Shown in pieces: positions 1 to 9,239 of a stretch of DNA of 64,000 nucleotides. The DNA comes from Haloplanus aerogenes (GTDB lineage Archaea > Halobacteriota > Halobacteria > Halobacteriales > Haloferacaceae). A model generated the notes under the pieces. It had not been told where the DNA came from, made no database searches, and saw only the letters and a list, made by a program, of their open reading frames with translations. The stretch covers positions 1,860,001 through 1,924,000 of the forward strand of contig NZ_CP034145.1 of NCBI RefSeq assembly GCF_003856835.1. Direction: 5' to 3'. How positions within the stretch are numbered: position 1 is the first letter of the stretch; each line of letters opens with the position of its first letter. The position numbers and the translations under genes were made by a program.

Positions 1-1570
1 AGGAGGTAGAGATGGCCTCGACGTCCAGATCGTCGAACGCCGCGACGTTCCCCGGGTCGTTCACGCGGGCGACGACCGTCTCGACGCCGTACGCGTTTGC
101 GAGTTGTCCGACGAGGAGGTTCAGATCGTCGTCTCGGGTCGCCGCGACGACGACTTTCGCGTTCTCGATTCCGGCCCGTTCCAGCACGTCCCGTTCCCCG
201 CCGTCGCCGTTGTGGACGGTGAATCCTTGCTCGCGCAGGCGTTCGATCACTTCCGTGTCTTGCTCGACGATGACCACGGATTCGCCGCGCTCTTCGAGTC
301 GCTCCGCGAGTTCCGTCCCGACTCGCCCGCCGCCGACGACGATCACACGTTTCGGAATCACGTCGAGTGCCTGAGCGATGTGACGGGCCAGCCCCCCTTC
401 AAACACGACGGTTACGAGGATGACGAGAAAGACCGTCCCGACGAGCGTCGTCGCCGCCGCCGGATTCCGAGGCTGGAGTTCGAGCGCGAACAGCGTCGCG
501 ACGCTCGCGGGGACGATGCCGCGGGGACCGAGCGCACTGACGAACAGCCGTTCTCGGAGGGTCAGGCGCTCACCGACGGTACAGAGCAGGACGACTGCCG
601 GCCGGACGAGTACCGCGATGGCGACGACGGCGACGAGGCCGCCGACGCCGAGGCCGAGGAGGTCGTCGACCGAGAGCAGGGAGGCGAGCGTGATGAACAC
701 GAACGCGATGACGAGCAGCGACACGTCGCCTTTGAACTGCTCGACGGTGTCGCGGTAGGGGATGTCGGCGTTGCCGAGGACGAACCCGCCCGCCGCGACG
801 GCGGCGATGCCGGCTTCGGACGCCCCGATCCGTGCGCCAAGCACCTCCGCGATGCCGTACATCACGAGCGACGACACGAGCACCATGAGCCGGGCGTTCT
901 GTGGTGCGTTCTCGACCGCCTGCGTGCCGTACCTGAGGATGGCCCACAGGACGGCCGCGACCGCCACCCCGACGGCGACACCGAGGCCGAACCGGAGCGC
1001 GAACTCCCGAACGAGCGTCGGCAGGCCGCGCGACCCGAGGAGGACCGTCTCGAACACGACGATGGCCAGAATCGCCGCCGTCACGTCGTTGACGACGCCT
1101 TCCGTCTCGAGCGTCGAGGCGACGCGCTCGCGGACGGGCACGACGCTCATGATCGGCGTGATCACCGTCGGCCCCGTCGCGACGAGCAGCGACCCGATCA
1201 GGAGGGCGAGATCCCACGGCGCTCCCAGCGCGTAGTGGACGACGACGGCCGTTCCGACGAGCGAGCCGACGGCCCCGACCGTGATCAGCCGGAGCGTCTC
1301 GCGGCGCGCGCTCCGTATCCGCTCGATCCGCAGGTGGAAGGCGCCCTCGAAGACGATGATGGCGACGCTCAGGCCGACGATGGCCCGGAGTGCGCCTCCG
1401 GCGACGTCGAGGGTGACGAGGCCGAGTCCCTCCGGGCCGACGACGAGGCCCGCGAGAACCAGAAACACCACGCTCGGGACTCGTAGACGATCCGCGAAAA
1501 CCTGCGCGGCGACACCCAGCGCCATGATCGTGACGACGGTCCGGATGATATCGACGGCGGCGGCGCTCAC
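1..1570 (-). CDS. Cation/proton antiporter with C-terminal TrkA-N domain (partial)
   Basis: Membrane antiporter of the CPA1/CPA2 (NhaP/KefB) kind, expected to exchange Na+ or K+ for H+. Reading leftwards from the GTG at 1570 gives an uninterrupted frame to the window edge (about 523 codons); the C-terminus is outside. Residues 1 to about 395 are a series of hydrophobic segments. From about residue 407 a Rossmann nucleotide-binding fold begins with VIVVGGGRVGTELAERL, the TrkA-N/RCK signature that lets NAD(H) gate the channel. The start is uncertain: GTG 1570 gives the longest form, and an ATG at 1525 would shorten it by 15 residues. It faces away from ribH, so the two share a short divergent upstream region. 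Confidence 0.85.
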   Translation of the reverse strand, partial: MSAAAVDIIRTVVTIMALGVAAQVFADRLRVPSVVFLVLAGLVVGPEGLGLVTLDVAGGALRAIVGLSVAIIVFEGAFHLRIERIRSARRETLRLITVGAVGSLVGTAVVVHYALGAPWDLALLIGSLLVATGPTVITPIMSVVPVRERVASTLETEGVVNDVTAAILAIVVFETVLLGSRGLPTLVREFALRFGLGVAVGVAVAAVLWAILRYGTQAVENAPQNARLMVLVSSLVMYGIAEVLGARIGASEAGIAAVAAGGFVLGNADIPYRDTVEQFKGDVSLLVIAFVFITLASLLSVDDLLGLGVGGLVAVVAIAVLVRPAVVLLCTVGERLTLRERLFVSALGPRGIVPASVATLFALELQPRNPAAATTLVGTVFLVILVTVVFEGGLARHIAQALDVIPKRVIVVGGGRVGTELAERLEERGESVVIVEQDTEVIERLREQGFTVHNGDGGERDVLERAGIENAKVVVAATRDDDLNLLVGQLANAYGVETVVARVNDPGNVAAFDDLDVEAISTS

Positions 1571-1699
1571 GCGACGACCACGCCCCACTGACGGTCCGTA
1601 TCCATCGTCTGCGAGAACGTGTGGGAGGGGACTACAAAGTGACTTCCCAATCCTACCCGGACAGTAAGGTCTTTGCCACCCCGCGCCGACCCGCCGGAT

Positions 1700-2104
1700 A
1701 TGGTTACACTGGGGCTGGTGGTGGCGCAGTTCAACGCGTCGGTCACCGAGCCGATGGCGGAGGAAGCGCGGGCGGCGGCCGCGGAGGCGGACGCCGACAT
1801 CGCCGAGACGGTCGAGGTGCCGGGGTCGTACGACGCGCCGCTGGCGGCGGATCGACTCGCCCGCCGGGACGACATCGACGCCGTGGCGGTCGTCGGCGCC
1901 ATCGTCACCGGCGACACGGCACACGACCGGGTGATCGGCGACGCGACGGCGCAGGCGCTGACGCAGGTGAGCCTCGACCGCGACACGCCGGTCACGTTCG
2001 GCGTCTCCGGCCCGGGCATGAGCGGGGCGGAAGCGCGGGAGCGCGTCGAGAAAGGAGCGGAAGCGGTAAACGCGGCGGTCGAGATGGTACGCACGTTACC
2101 ATGA
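1700..2104 (+). CDS. ribH: 6,7-dimethyl-8-ribityllumazine synthase
   Basis: Catalyses the penultimate step of riboflavin synthesis, condensing the ribitylamino-uracil with dihydroxybutanone phosphate. The 134-residue product starts MVTLGLVVAQFN, has the family's GSYDAP stretch and the GAIVTGDTAHDRV segment that holds the catalytic His and phosphate-binding residues. An upstream TTG at 1673 would add nine residues that do not resemble the family, so ATG 1700 is preferred. The stop overlaps the ATG of the following aminotransferase (ATGA), implying co-translation, although that enzyme has no obvious riboflavin role. Confidence 0.92.
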   Translation: MVTLGLVVAQFNASVTEPMAEEARAAAAEADADIAETVEVPGSYDAPLAADRLARRDDIDAVAVVGAIVTGDTAHDRVIGDATAQALTQVSLDRDTPVTFGVSGPGMSGAEARERVEKGAEAVNAAVEMVRTLP

Positions 2105-3252
2105 CGGACTTCGACTTCGCGGCGCGTGTCGAACGGGTCGAACCGAGTGCGACCCTCGCGATCAGCAACCTCGCCAACGAACTGGAGGCCGAGGGGATCG
2201 ACGTGGTCGACCTCTCGGTCGGTGAACCCGACTTCGACACGCCGGCGAACATCAAGGAGGCCGCCAAGGCCTCGCTCGACGCCGGCGACACCAGCTACAC
2301 TTCCTCCAACGGCGTCCCCGAACTCCGCGAGGCCATCGCGGCAAAACTGCAGGCCGACGGCATCGACTGCACGGCGGACAACGTGATCGTCACGCCCGGC
2401 GGCAAGCAGGCGCTCTACGAAATCTTTCACACCCTGATCGATCAGGGCGACGAGGTGGCCCTCCTCGACCCGGCGTGGGTATCCTACGAGGCGCAGGCGA
2501 AGATGGCCGGCGCCGACCTCGCTCGCGTCGACCTCTCGCCCTACGGCTTCCAGCTCGAACCGGCGCTCGACGACCTCGCGGAGACCGTCTCCGACGACAC
2601 CGAACTCCTCGTCGTCAACTCGCCGTCGAACCCCACCGGCGCCGTCTACTCCGACGCCGCCCTCGAAGGAGTCCGTGACCTCGCCGTCGACCACGATATC
2701 ACCGTCATCTCCGACGAGATGTACCAGGACATCACGTACGGCGTCGAGCCGACGAGCCTCGCCACGTTCGAGGGCATGGAAGACCGCACGATCACGGTCA
2801 ACGGCTTCTCGAAGGCCTACGCGATGACCGGGTGGCGGCTGGGCTACTTCTGTGCGCCCGAGGACTTCGTCTCGCAGGCGGGCAAGATCCAGTCCCACTC
2901 CGTCTCCTGTGCGGTCAACTTCGTCCAGCACGCCGGCATCGAGGCGATTCGCAACACCGACGACGCGGTCGTCGAAATGCGCGACGCTTTCCGCGAGCGA
3001 CGCGACATGCTCGCCGACCTCTTCGCCGACCACGGCGTCGACGTGCCCGTCGGCGACGGCGCGTTCTACATGATGCTGCCTGTCGACGACGACGATCAGG
3101 CGTGGTGTGAGGGCGCCATCGAGGACGCCCACGTCGCCACGGTTCCGGGCAGCGCGTTCGGCACGCCCGGCTACGCCCGCATCTCCTACGCGGCGAGTCA
3201 GGAGCGACTGCGGGAGGGCGTCGAGCGACTGGCCGACCACGACTACATCTGA
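2101..3252 (+). CDS. PLP-dependent class I/II aminotransferase (aspartate aminotransferase-like)
   Basis: Cytosolic fold-type I transaminase of 383 residues. Visible hallmarks are the DLSVGEPDFDTP segment near the N-terminus, the substrate/cofactor motif SPSNPTGAVY, and the Schiff-base lysine K238 in NGFSKAYAMTGWRLGY. These place it in the AspC/AraT-like subgroup common in archaea; the actual amino acid substrate cannot be read from sequence. ATG 2101 overlaps the ribH stop by 4 bases, so the two genes form an operon. Confidence 0.92.
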   Translation: MTDFDFAARVERVEPSATLAISNLANELEAEGIDVVDLSVGEPDFDTPANIKEAAKASLDAGDTSYTSSNGVPELREAIAAKLQADGIDCTADNVIVTPGGKQALYEIFHTLIDQGDEVALLDPAWVSYEAQAKMAGADLARVDLSPYGFQLEPALDDLAETVSDDTELLVVNSPSNPTGAVYSDAALEGVRDLAVDHDITVISDEMYQDITYGVEPTSLATFEGMEDRTITVNGFSKAYAMTGWRLGYFCAPEDFVSQAGKIQSHSVSCAVNFVQHAGIEAIRNTDDAVVEMRDAFRERRDMLADLFADHGVDVPVGDGAFYMMLPVDDDDQAWCEGAIEDAHVATVPGSAFGTPGYARISYAASQERLREGVERLADHDYI

Positions 3253-3297
3253 ATTCGGACCGCACGTTTAGGTACGAAGCCGCCCCACGACTACTCG

Positions 3298-5190
3298 ATG
3301 CGCGTCCGGGACCTCCCGCTGTCGAGGACGACGATCGATCATTTCGAGTCGCGGGGGATCGACGAACTGTATCCGCCACAGGCCGCGGCGGTCGAGGCCG
3401 GCGTGACCGAAGGTCGCCGCCTCGTCGCCGCGGTCCCCACCGCCAGCGGCAAGACGTTCGTCGCCACGCTGGCGATGCTGACCGCCGACGGGCCGGGACT
3501 GTACATCGTCCCGCTCCGGGCGCTCGCCCGTGAGAAGTACGAGACCTTTTCCGAGGTTCCGGACGTGAGCGTCGGCATCTCGACCGGCGACTTCGACTCC
3601 TCGGCGGCCGAACTGGGCGACAACGACATCGTGGTGGCGACGAGCGAGAAGGTGGATTCGGCCATCCGCAACGGCGCCGACTGGATTTCCGACCTCGCCT
3701 GTGTCGTCGTCGACGAGGTACATCTGGTGGGGAGCGAGGGGCGCGGGCCGACGCTGGAGGTGACGCTCGCCACCCTCCAGCGCCGGGCGCCGGGCGTCCA
3801 GATCGTCGCGCTCTCGGCGACGGTCGCCAACCCCGACGAACTCGCCGATTGGCTGGACGCCGGCCTCGTCCAGTCGACGTGGCGGCCGGTCGACCTCCGA
3901 ACGGGCGTCTACGCCGGCGGCGCCGTCGGTTTTGACGACGACACCCAGCGACAGGTGTCGGTCGCCGGCGACCCCGACGACGCCACGGACGCGACCGAGG
4001 CGCTCGTCGCCGAAACGGTCGACGACGGGGGGCAGGCGCTGGCGTTCGTCCGCTCCCGCCGCGAGGCGGAGACGCTGGCGGAGCGGTTGGCGGGAGTGGG
4101 CTCGTCGCCGGAGGTGGCCGAGGAGATTCGCGACCTCGACGGCACCGAGACCGGCCGTCGTCTCGCGGACTGCGTCGAGGGCGGCGTCGCCTTCCACCAC
4201 GCGGGCCTGCGGAGCGCTCACCGGATCGCCGTCGAGCGCGCCTTCCGCGACCGTCGCCTCCGCGCCATCTGCGCGACACCGACGCTCGCGGCGGGCGTGA
4301 ACGTTCCCGCGCGCCGGGTCGTGATCCGTGACCAGAAACGGTACACGGGGTCGGGGATGGAGTGGCTACCGACGCTCGAAGTCCACCAGATGTGTGGCCG
4401 TGCGGGCCGGCCCCATCTCGATCCGTACGGCGAGGCGGTGCTGGTGGGCGATCCGACCATCCGCGACGAACTGTGGGAGCGCTACGTCGAGGCGGAACCG
4501 GAGCGCGTCGACTCCAAACTGGCCGATCCGAACGCGCTCCGAACGCACGTCCTCTCTATCGTTGCCTCGGACTTCGCGGCGTCGCGCGAGGGCGTCCTCG
4601 ACGTACTCGATGCCACCTTCTTCGCCCACGGGACGCCGACGGACGAACTGAGCGGCGTCCTCGACACGGCCATCGCGGACCTCGTCGAGATGGAGATGAT
4701 CGTGGACGAGAACGGATTGGCGGCGACGGACCTCGGCACGCAGGTGTCCCGGCAGTACGTCACGCCCGCGACGGGCGCCCGCATCGTCGACGGCCTGCGG
4801 ACTGCGGCGGGAATGACCGAGGTGACGGGGCTGACCGCCCTCGAAATCGTCTGTGACACGCCGGACATGCAGGACACGTACCTTGGCAACCGCGAGCGCG
4901 CCGATATGTACCGCTTCGCGCAGGCTCACGCCGACGAGTTCACGACCCGCATGGGTGAGACGGACGACTTCGAGGGGTGGCTGACGGCGGTGAAGACGGC
5001 GCGCATCCTCCACGAGTGGACGGAAGGCGCGAGCGCGGAGGATCTGGTCGAGCAGTTCCGCATCGGGCCGGGGGATCTGGAGTCGCGGATCGAACGCGCC
5101 GAGTGGTTGCTCGGCGCGGCCGACGCCATCGCCGGCATCGTCGACGTGGCGGCCGACGTGCCCTTCCGCGACCGGCGGGCGCGACTCTAG
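3298..5190 (+). CDS. Hel308-type superfamily 2 DNA helicase, short form
   Basis: ATP-dependent 3'-5' helicase expected to act on stalled replication forks. The 630-residue protein shows Walker A PTASGKT (K52), motif Ia PLRALAREKY, DEVH at about residues 139-142, the SAT motif III, and motif VI QMCGRAGRP. A winged helix and the helical ratchet domain follow (the FEGWLTAVKTARILHEW region). It ends soon after LLGAADAIAGIVDVA, so the C-terminal helix-hairpin-helix domain with its RxRRR autoinhibitory motif, present in full Hel308 proteins of about 700-830 residues, seems absent. The stop shares a CTAG with the stop of the convergent beta-propeller gene. It could be a Hel308 paralogue rather than the main enzyme. 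Confidence 0.85.
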   Translation: MRVRDLPLSRTTIDHFESRGIDELYPPQAAAVEAGVTEGRRLVAAVPTASGKTFVATLAMLTADGPGLYIVPLRALAREKYETFSEVPDVSVGISTGDFDSSAAELGDNDIVVATSEKVDSAIRNGADWISDLACVVVDEVHLVGSEGRGPTLEVTLATLQRRAPGVQIVALSATVANPDELADWLDAGLVQSTWRPVDLRTGVYAGGAVGFDDDTQRQVSVAGDPDDATDATEALVAETVDDGGQALAFVRSRREAETLAERLAGVGSSPEVAEEIRDLDGTETGRRLADCVEGGVAFHHAGLRSAHRIAVERAFRDRRLRAICATPTLAAGVNVPARRVVIRDQKRYTGSGMEWLPTLEVHQMCGRAGRPHLDPYGEAVLVGDPTIRDELWERYVEAEPERVDSKLADPNALRTHVLSIVASDFAASREGVLDVLDATFFAHGTPTDELSGVLDTAIADLVEMEMIVDENGLAATDLGTQVSRQYVTPATGARIVDGLRTAAGMTEVTGLTALEIVCDTPDMQDTYLGNRERADMYRFAQAHADEFTTRMGETDDFEGWLTAVKTARILHEWTEGASAEDLVEQFRIGPGDLESRIERAEWLLGAADAIAGIVDVAADVPFRDRRARL

Positions 5191-6392
5191 AACGAGAGTT
5201 CGTACAGCGTCGCTCCGACCGTGACGAGCACGCGGTCCTCGACGAGGGCCAGTCCGCCCGCCCCACCCGTTCCCGCCTCGAACGCGTGCGTCCACAGCAC
5301 GTCGCCGCCGGCGTCGTAGGCGCGGACCGTGGCCGTCCCGTCCGCACGCTCCCCGGCGACGACGAGCGTCTCGCCGGCGACGACGGGCGTGGTGGCGGCC
5401 CACTCGACGTCGTCACGCCAGCGCGTCTCGCCGGTCGTGAGGTCGAGGGCGACGACGGCGCCGCTCCCGTCGGCCGTCTCGACCGCCGTGTAGCCGCGGT
5501 CCCCGACGATGGCGGGGGTCGCCACGTCCCGGCCGAGCGGTCGCGGCTCCCAGAGCCGGTCGCCCGAGTCGGTGTCGAGGGCGACGACCACGCCGCCACC
5601 CTCCGCGTAGGTGCCGAGGACGAGGCGACCCTCGGCGACCGCGGGAGGGTGGGGGAAGCCGTCCGTTGGCCCGGCGCTCCAGACTCGCTCGGGGCCGACG
5701 TCGAGACGGCGGTCGAGACCCGTCCGCGGCGCGTACGCGACGGTCCCGTCGAGTGGCGCGTCCGCGGCGTACAGCCGTCCGTCAGCGAGAGCGGGCATCG
5801 CGCCGTCGACGCGCCAGCGCCGACCGCTGTCGGGGTCGAGGGATCGAACCGCGCCGCTCTCACAGCCGACGTACACCTCGCGGGTGCTGACGGTCAGCCC
5901 CTGCGGATTGTCGTCGCGGAGGGGGGTGCGATAGGCCTCGCGCAGATCGGTGTCGTAGCCGACGACGGTCGCCGGCCGATCCGCGTCGACCGTATGGAGG
6001 TGACCGTCCGGCCCGAAGCCGGCGAGCGGGATCGAAGTGTCGCGTTCCAGCGCCAGTTGCTCGCCGCCGCGCGGGACGGCCACCAGACCCGACCCGTGCG
6101 TGACGAGGTGGTCGGCACCGACGAGCGGGGCGAATCGGGGCTGTCTGGCGGTCGTCGCGGCCGACACGACGGTGCGATCCGGCGGCGACTCGCGAGGTGG
6201 GGTCGCGTTCGGGTTGTGTGCGGTGTTCGCGGGGTCGTACCGACGGAGCGGCCACGTGCCGGGGGTGGGCGTCCACGGGGCGAACGTCGCGTCCGTCGCG
6301 CCGCGATGGAGGCGGTAGGCGCCGTAGGTGCCGGCGGCTAGGGTGGCGACGACACCGCTGCCGAGGAGGCGGCGGCGGGTGATGGAGGGCAT
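5187..6392 (-). CDS. Tat-exported PQQ-like beta-propeller repeat protein
   Basis: A 401-residue exported protein of unknown biochemical role. The N-terminus MPSITRRRLLGSGVVATLAAG is a twin-arginine signal peptide, so it should be folded inside and exported by Tat. The rest is a chain of repeats with the alternating pattern G-x-V-x-A-L-D and W-x-x (for example VVALDTDSGDRLWEP and VVALDLTTGETRWRDD), the hallmark of PQQ-type eight-bladed propellers (PF13360 family). Catalytic PQQ ligands are not evident, so a scaffold or binding role is as likely as enzymatic. The start at 6392 is chosen because it begins exactly at the signal peptide; the reading frame is open for another 171 codons upstream without homology. 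Confidence 0.85.
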   Translation of the reverse strand: MPSITRRRLLGSGVVATLAAGTYGAYRLHRGATDATFAPWTPTPGTWPLRRYDPANTAHNPNATPPRESPPDRTVVSAATTARQPRFAPLVGADHLVTHGSGLVAVPRGGEQLALERDTSIPLAGFGPDGHLHTVDADRPATVVGYDTDLREAYRTPLRDDNPQGLTVSTREVYVGCESGAVRSLDPDSGRRWRVDGAMPALADGRLYAADAPLDGTVAYAPRTGLDRRLDVGPERVWSAGPTDGFPHPPAVAEGRLVLGTYAEGGGVVVALDTDSGDRLWEPRPLGRDVATPAIVGDRGYTAVETADGSGAVVALDLTTGETRWRDDVEWAATTPVVAGETLVVAGERADGTATVRAYDAGGDVLWTHAFEAGTGGAGGLALVEDRVLVTVGATLYELSF

Positions 6393-6439
6393 CACCCGGA
6401 GATTCGCACGTCCCGTAAAAAGTGTGGTGACCGCGATGA

Positions 6440-6859
6440 CTACTGGGCCGCGCCGGGCGCGTGCTGTTCGATCAGACCAGCCAGCCGCTCTTTGTCCTGG
6501 ACGCCGACGATGCGCTCGACGGGTTCGCCGTCGGCAAACAGCACGAGTGTCGGCACGCCGCGAACACCGTACTTCGAGGCGAGCCCTTGGTTCGCGTCGA
6601 CGTCGACTTTCGCGATGGCCGCCGGCGTTTCCGCCGCCAGCGACGCCACGATGGGTTCGAGCATCTGACAGGGTCCACACCAGTCGGCGTAGAAGTCTAC
6701 GAGCACTACGTCGTACTCGCTCGTCAGGTCGTCGAGATGGGCGGCGTCCTCGACGTGGACGGGGTCGTCGGGGGCCGCGCCCCCGCTCGTCTGCTGTTCG
6801 AGCTGTTCGCGCTTCTGTTCCCGGATCCGTTCGATGTCGTCGGTGTCGCTCATCAGCAT
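6440..6859 (-). CDS. trxA: Thioredoxin
   Basis: Disulfide reductase of the cytosol. The 139-residue product has a charged N-terminal extension of about 35 residues followed by a standard thioredoxin fold with the active site W60-C-G-P-C64 and the cis-proline segment GVPTLVLF. A TATA-like TTAAA near 6883 (minus strand) lies about 25 bases before the ATG at 6859, suggesting a leaderless message; a second in-frame ATG at 6853 is an alternative start. Confidence 0.95.
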   Translation of the reverse strand: MLMSDTDDIERIREQKREQLEQQTSGGAAPDDPVHVEDAAHLDDLTSEYDVVLVDFYADWCGPCQMLEPIVASLAAETPAAIAKVDVDANQGLASKYGVRGVPTLVLFADGEPVERIVGVQDKERLAGLIEQHAPGAAQ

Positions 6860-6971
6860 CGTGTTCGTGCCGGACCGATTTAACAGTTTTGTAGGTTTTG
6901 TCCAATACTATTTCGGCGAAACGACGTGCAAGGCGTCCAAGGAAGGTTCTATATTGCCCGATTTCCTCACT

Positions 6972-8264
6972 TCACTCCCGGTCGTACGCCCCGGACTTGC
7001 GGAGTTTCCCCACTTCGTCGAGCACTGCCGGCGTCCGGCAGACGCCGGGGGCGCCAGTCACCTGCGGCACCGCGCAGTTGTTACAGGAGGCACAGACGGC
7101 GCTCGCCTCGCCGTCGGCGAGCAAGCGCGCGGGGAGTTCGGGTTCGGCGTAGAACGGCCGGGCCATGCCCACGGCGTCGCAGGCATCGTTGAGGAGGCGG
7201 TCGATACGCGGGCGTTCGCGGATGCCGCCCTCGCAGAGGACGGGCACCGACACCGCGTCGCGGACGGTCCGGCAGAGGTCGGCGTTCCACGCCGGTTCGA
7301 AGTCGTACCAGTGGGACTGGATGCGATTGGCGAGGGCGACCAGTCCGGCGCGGAGACGGCCGCCGAACGCCTCGGCGTAGCCCTCGCGGAAGCCTTCGTC
7401 GCGCCACGCTCGCGCCGGGAACTGGCCGCGGACGATGCTCATATCCCAGAAGACGGAGCCGGAGACGGGAACGAGGGCGTCGTAGCCGATCCGGTCGAGG
7501 CGACGGCAGATGTCCACGGCGTCGGCGCGGGTGAGGCGGCGCCGGATCACGGGCGGTGCCGCCGTCTCCGCCGGCACCTTCGTCATCAGGGGCACGTCGC
7601 CGGCGTGGTCGCGGACGGCGTCGTGGACGGCTTCCAGAAAACGCACGCCGTCCCCGAACTCGTCGTCGCGGCGGTTGTAGAAGGGGGAGAGAAACTGGTG
7701 GACGATGCCCATGTTGGCACCGGCGAGGTGGACGATGTCGTAGTCGGCATCGACGGCGCGGCCCGCGGCACGGCCGAAGTCGTCCGCGAGGTCGTACACC
7801 TCCGCGGTGGTGAGGACGTGCGAATCGTAGTGGAGGAAGCCGAGGCGGTCGAGGGTTCGAAGGAGGGCTGGCGGGCGGGAGACGGCGAGTTGCTGGAGGT
7901 CGGGGTGGTCGTCACGGTAGCCAGCGTGCCACGTCTCCATGCTCCGCAGGCCGCCGTGTTCGAGTTGGATGGCGACGGCGGCGTCGTACTCGTGGAGGCG
8001 GTCGGTCAGGCGGCCGAGTCGGGCGACGAAGTCGGGGTCGTGGACGCGCGTCATGCCGGGGGCGGCACAGCCACCCTCGCCGCGGACGATGGTCGCCCCC
8101 TGACACACCAGCCCTGCGCCCGCGGCCGCAGCGGGTTCGAGGTGGTCGATCAGACGGTCGACCGCGTCCTCGCCGTTGCCCGCACACTCGAGGAGGGGCG
8201 CGCGGTAGAGCCGATTGGGAAGCGTCACGTCACCGATCCGGAGGGGATCGGAGAGTCGGGCCAT
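6972..8264 (-). CDS. Old-yellow-enzyme family NADH:flavin oxidoreductase
   Basis: FMN-dependent TIM-barrel oxidoreductase of 430 residues. It opens with LSDPLRIGDVTLPNRLYRAPL, the FMN-barrel entry typical of OYE/2,4-dienoyl-CoA reductase relatives, and contains IQLEHGG in the usual place. The C-terminus carries CASCNNC followed by a further Cys (GVCRTP), the four-cysteine pattern that binds a 4Fe-4S cluster in the dienoyl-CoA reductase/trimethylamine dehydrogenase branch, yet the FAD/NADPH domain that follows in those large enzymes is missing. Substrate is unknown; reduction of an alpha,beta-unsaturated carbonyl is the expected chemistry. The thioredoxin gene follows after about 110 bases. 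Confidence 0.85.
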   Translation of the reverse strand: MARLSDPLRIGDVTLPNRLYRAPLLECAGNGEDAVDRLIDHLEPAAAAGAGLVCQGATIVRGEGGCAAPGMTRVHDPDFVARLGRLTDRLHEYDAAVAIQLEHGGLRSMETWHAGYRDDHPDLQQLAVSRPPALLRTLDRLGFLHYDSHVLTTAEVYDLADDFGRAAGRAVDADYDIVHLAGANMGIVHQFLSPFYNRRDDEFGDGVRFLEAVHDAVRDHAGDVPLMTKVPAETAAPPVIRRRLTRADAVDICRRLDRIGYDALVPVSGSVFWDMSIVRGQFPARAWRDEGFREGYAEAFGGRLRAGLVALANRIQSHWYDFEPAWNADLCRTVRDAVSVPVLCEGGIRERPRIDRLLNDACDAVGMARPFYAEPELPARLLADGEASAVCASCNNCAVPQVTGAPGVCRTPAVLDEVGKLRKSGAYDRE

Positions 8265-8294
8265 GGGCGGGGTAGGGCCGCTCGACGCAAAACC

Positions 8295-9239
8295 CTAGGT
8301 CTCGTCGTCGGTGCTGTCGCCGCCACCGTCGCCACCGAGAATCCGACCCCGGTAGCGGTAGAGGAGGCCGCCAGCGATGGCGAAGGGGGTGAGGAAGACG
8401 ACGAGGTAGGGGGCGGCGTAGGCGGCGGCGACGACCGTCGCCCGGAGGACGACGCCGACGCCGTGGACGGAGTCGAGGAAGGCCGCGAGGACGGGCGTGT
8501 CGTACCACTGGTCGGGCGCGGGGCGGTCGGGTCGCGGTTCGGTCATCTCGACGGTGATGGTCGAGTAGGCGACCCGGCGCTGGAGGCTCTGGAGGCGCGC
8601 CTCCGTGCGTTCGATTTCGGTCTGGACCTCCGAGAGCCGGCGCTCCACCGCGAGGACGTCTTCGGTGTCGTTGGCGCGCTGGTAGAGTTCCCGAAGTCGG
8701 TCGCGCTCGGCGCGGAGGTTCTCCAGTCGCGCCTGCAGGTCGACCACCTGATCCGTCACGTCCTGAGTCGACGTGCTCGATTCGAGGACGCGGCCTTCAC
8801 CCTCGACGTCGGCCATCATCCCCGAGAAGTCCTCGGCGGGTACTCGGAGGACGACTCGGCCCGAGGTCCACGACTCCTCCCCTCGGTCGTGGACCTGCTG
8901 GGAAGAGTCGCTGACGTAGCCGCCACGGGCCTCGACGGCGGCGGTCAGGTTCCTTCGCGCCGCCTCGTAGTCGTCGACCCGGAGGCGAACCTCGCCAGTT
9001 CGGATGATCGACCGGCCGGTTGCGACCGTCTGGGCCGCGCTGCCGTCACCGCCCCCGTTTCCGCCGCCATCGCCGGCTTCGGCGTCGCGTTCGACAGCCT
9101 GCGAGGCGGTCTGCTCGGCGAGATCCGCCGAGTCGGCGCCACCACCGCCGCTCACTTCCGCGCCGCCGGCCGACCCGCCACACCCGGCGAGCAACACCAC
9201 CACCACGAGTACTGCGCTGATCGTTCGTCCTCGGTTCAT
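8295..9239 (-). CDS. DUF4349 lipoprotein
   Basis: A 314-residue surface lipoprotein. Residues 1-20 are a hydrophobic signal ending in LLAGC, a lipobox with C20 as the lipidated residue. A Gly/Ser/Asp-rich linker follows, then the DUF4349 core with a long coiled-coil (ARLENLRAERDRLRELY onward) and the sequence RRVAYSTITVEM. A single transmembrane helix (VVFLTPFAIAGGLLYRY) and a short Asp-rich tail close the protein. This order, lipid anchor to coiled coil to C-terminal helix, matches DUF4349 proteins, whose function is unknown. It is transcribed away from an AT-rich spacer at 9240-9517. Confidence 0.85.
   Translation of the reverse strand: MNRGRTISAVLVVVVLLAGCGGSAGGAEVSGGGGADSADLAEQTASQAVERDAEAGDGGGNGGGDGSAAQTVATGRSIIRTGEVRLRVDDYEAARRNLTAAVEARGGYVSDSSQQVHDRGEESWTSGRVVLRVPAEDFSGMMADVEGEGRVLESSTSTQDVTDQVVDLQARLENLRAERDRLRELYQRANDTEDVLAVERRLSEVQTEIERTEARLQSLQRRVAYSTITVEMTEPRPDRPAPDQWYDTPVLAAFLDSVHGVGVVLRATVVAAAYAAPYLVVFLTPFAIAGGLLYRYRGRILGGDGGGDSTDDET

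Noticed and set aside
104-1486. A 460-codon plus-strand open frame rich in Arg, Asp and His
   Set aside because: It is antisense to the cation/proton antiporter, whose membrane helices and GGGRVG motif are unmistakable.
1567-3240. A 557-codon minus-strand open frame
   Set aside because: It is antisense to ribH and the class I aminotransferase; no family resemblance.
5187-5190. Shared CTAG between two convergent stop codons as a special site
   Set aside because: Overlap of stop codons at CTAG is expected now and then in compact genomes; noted only as gene layout.
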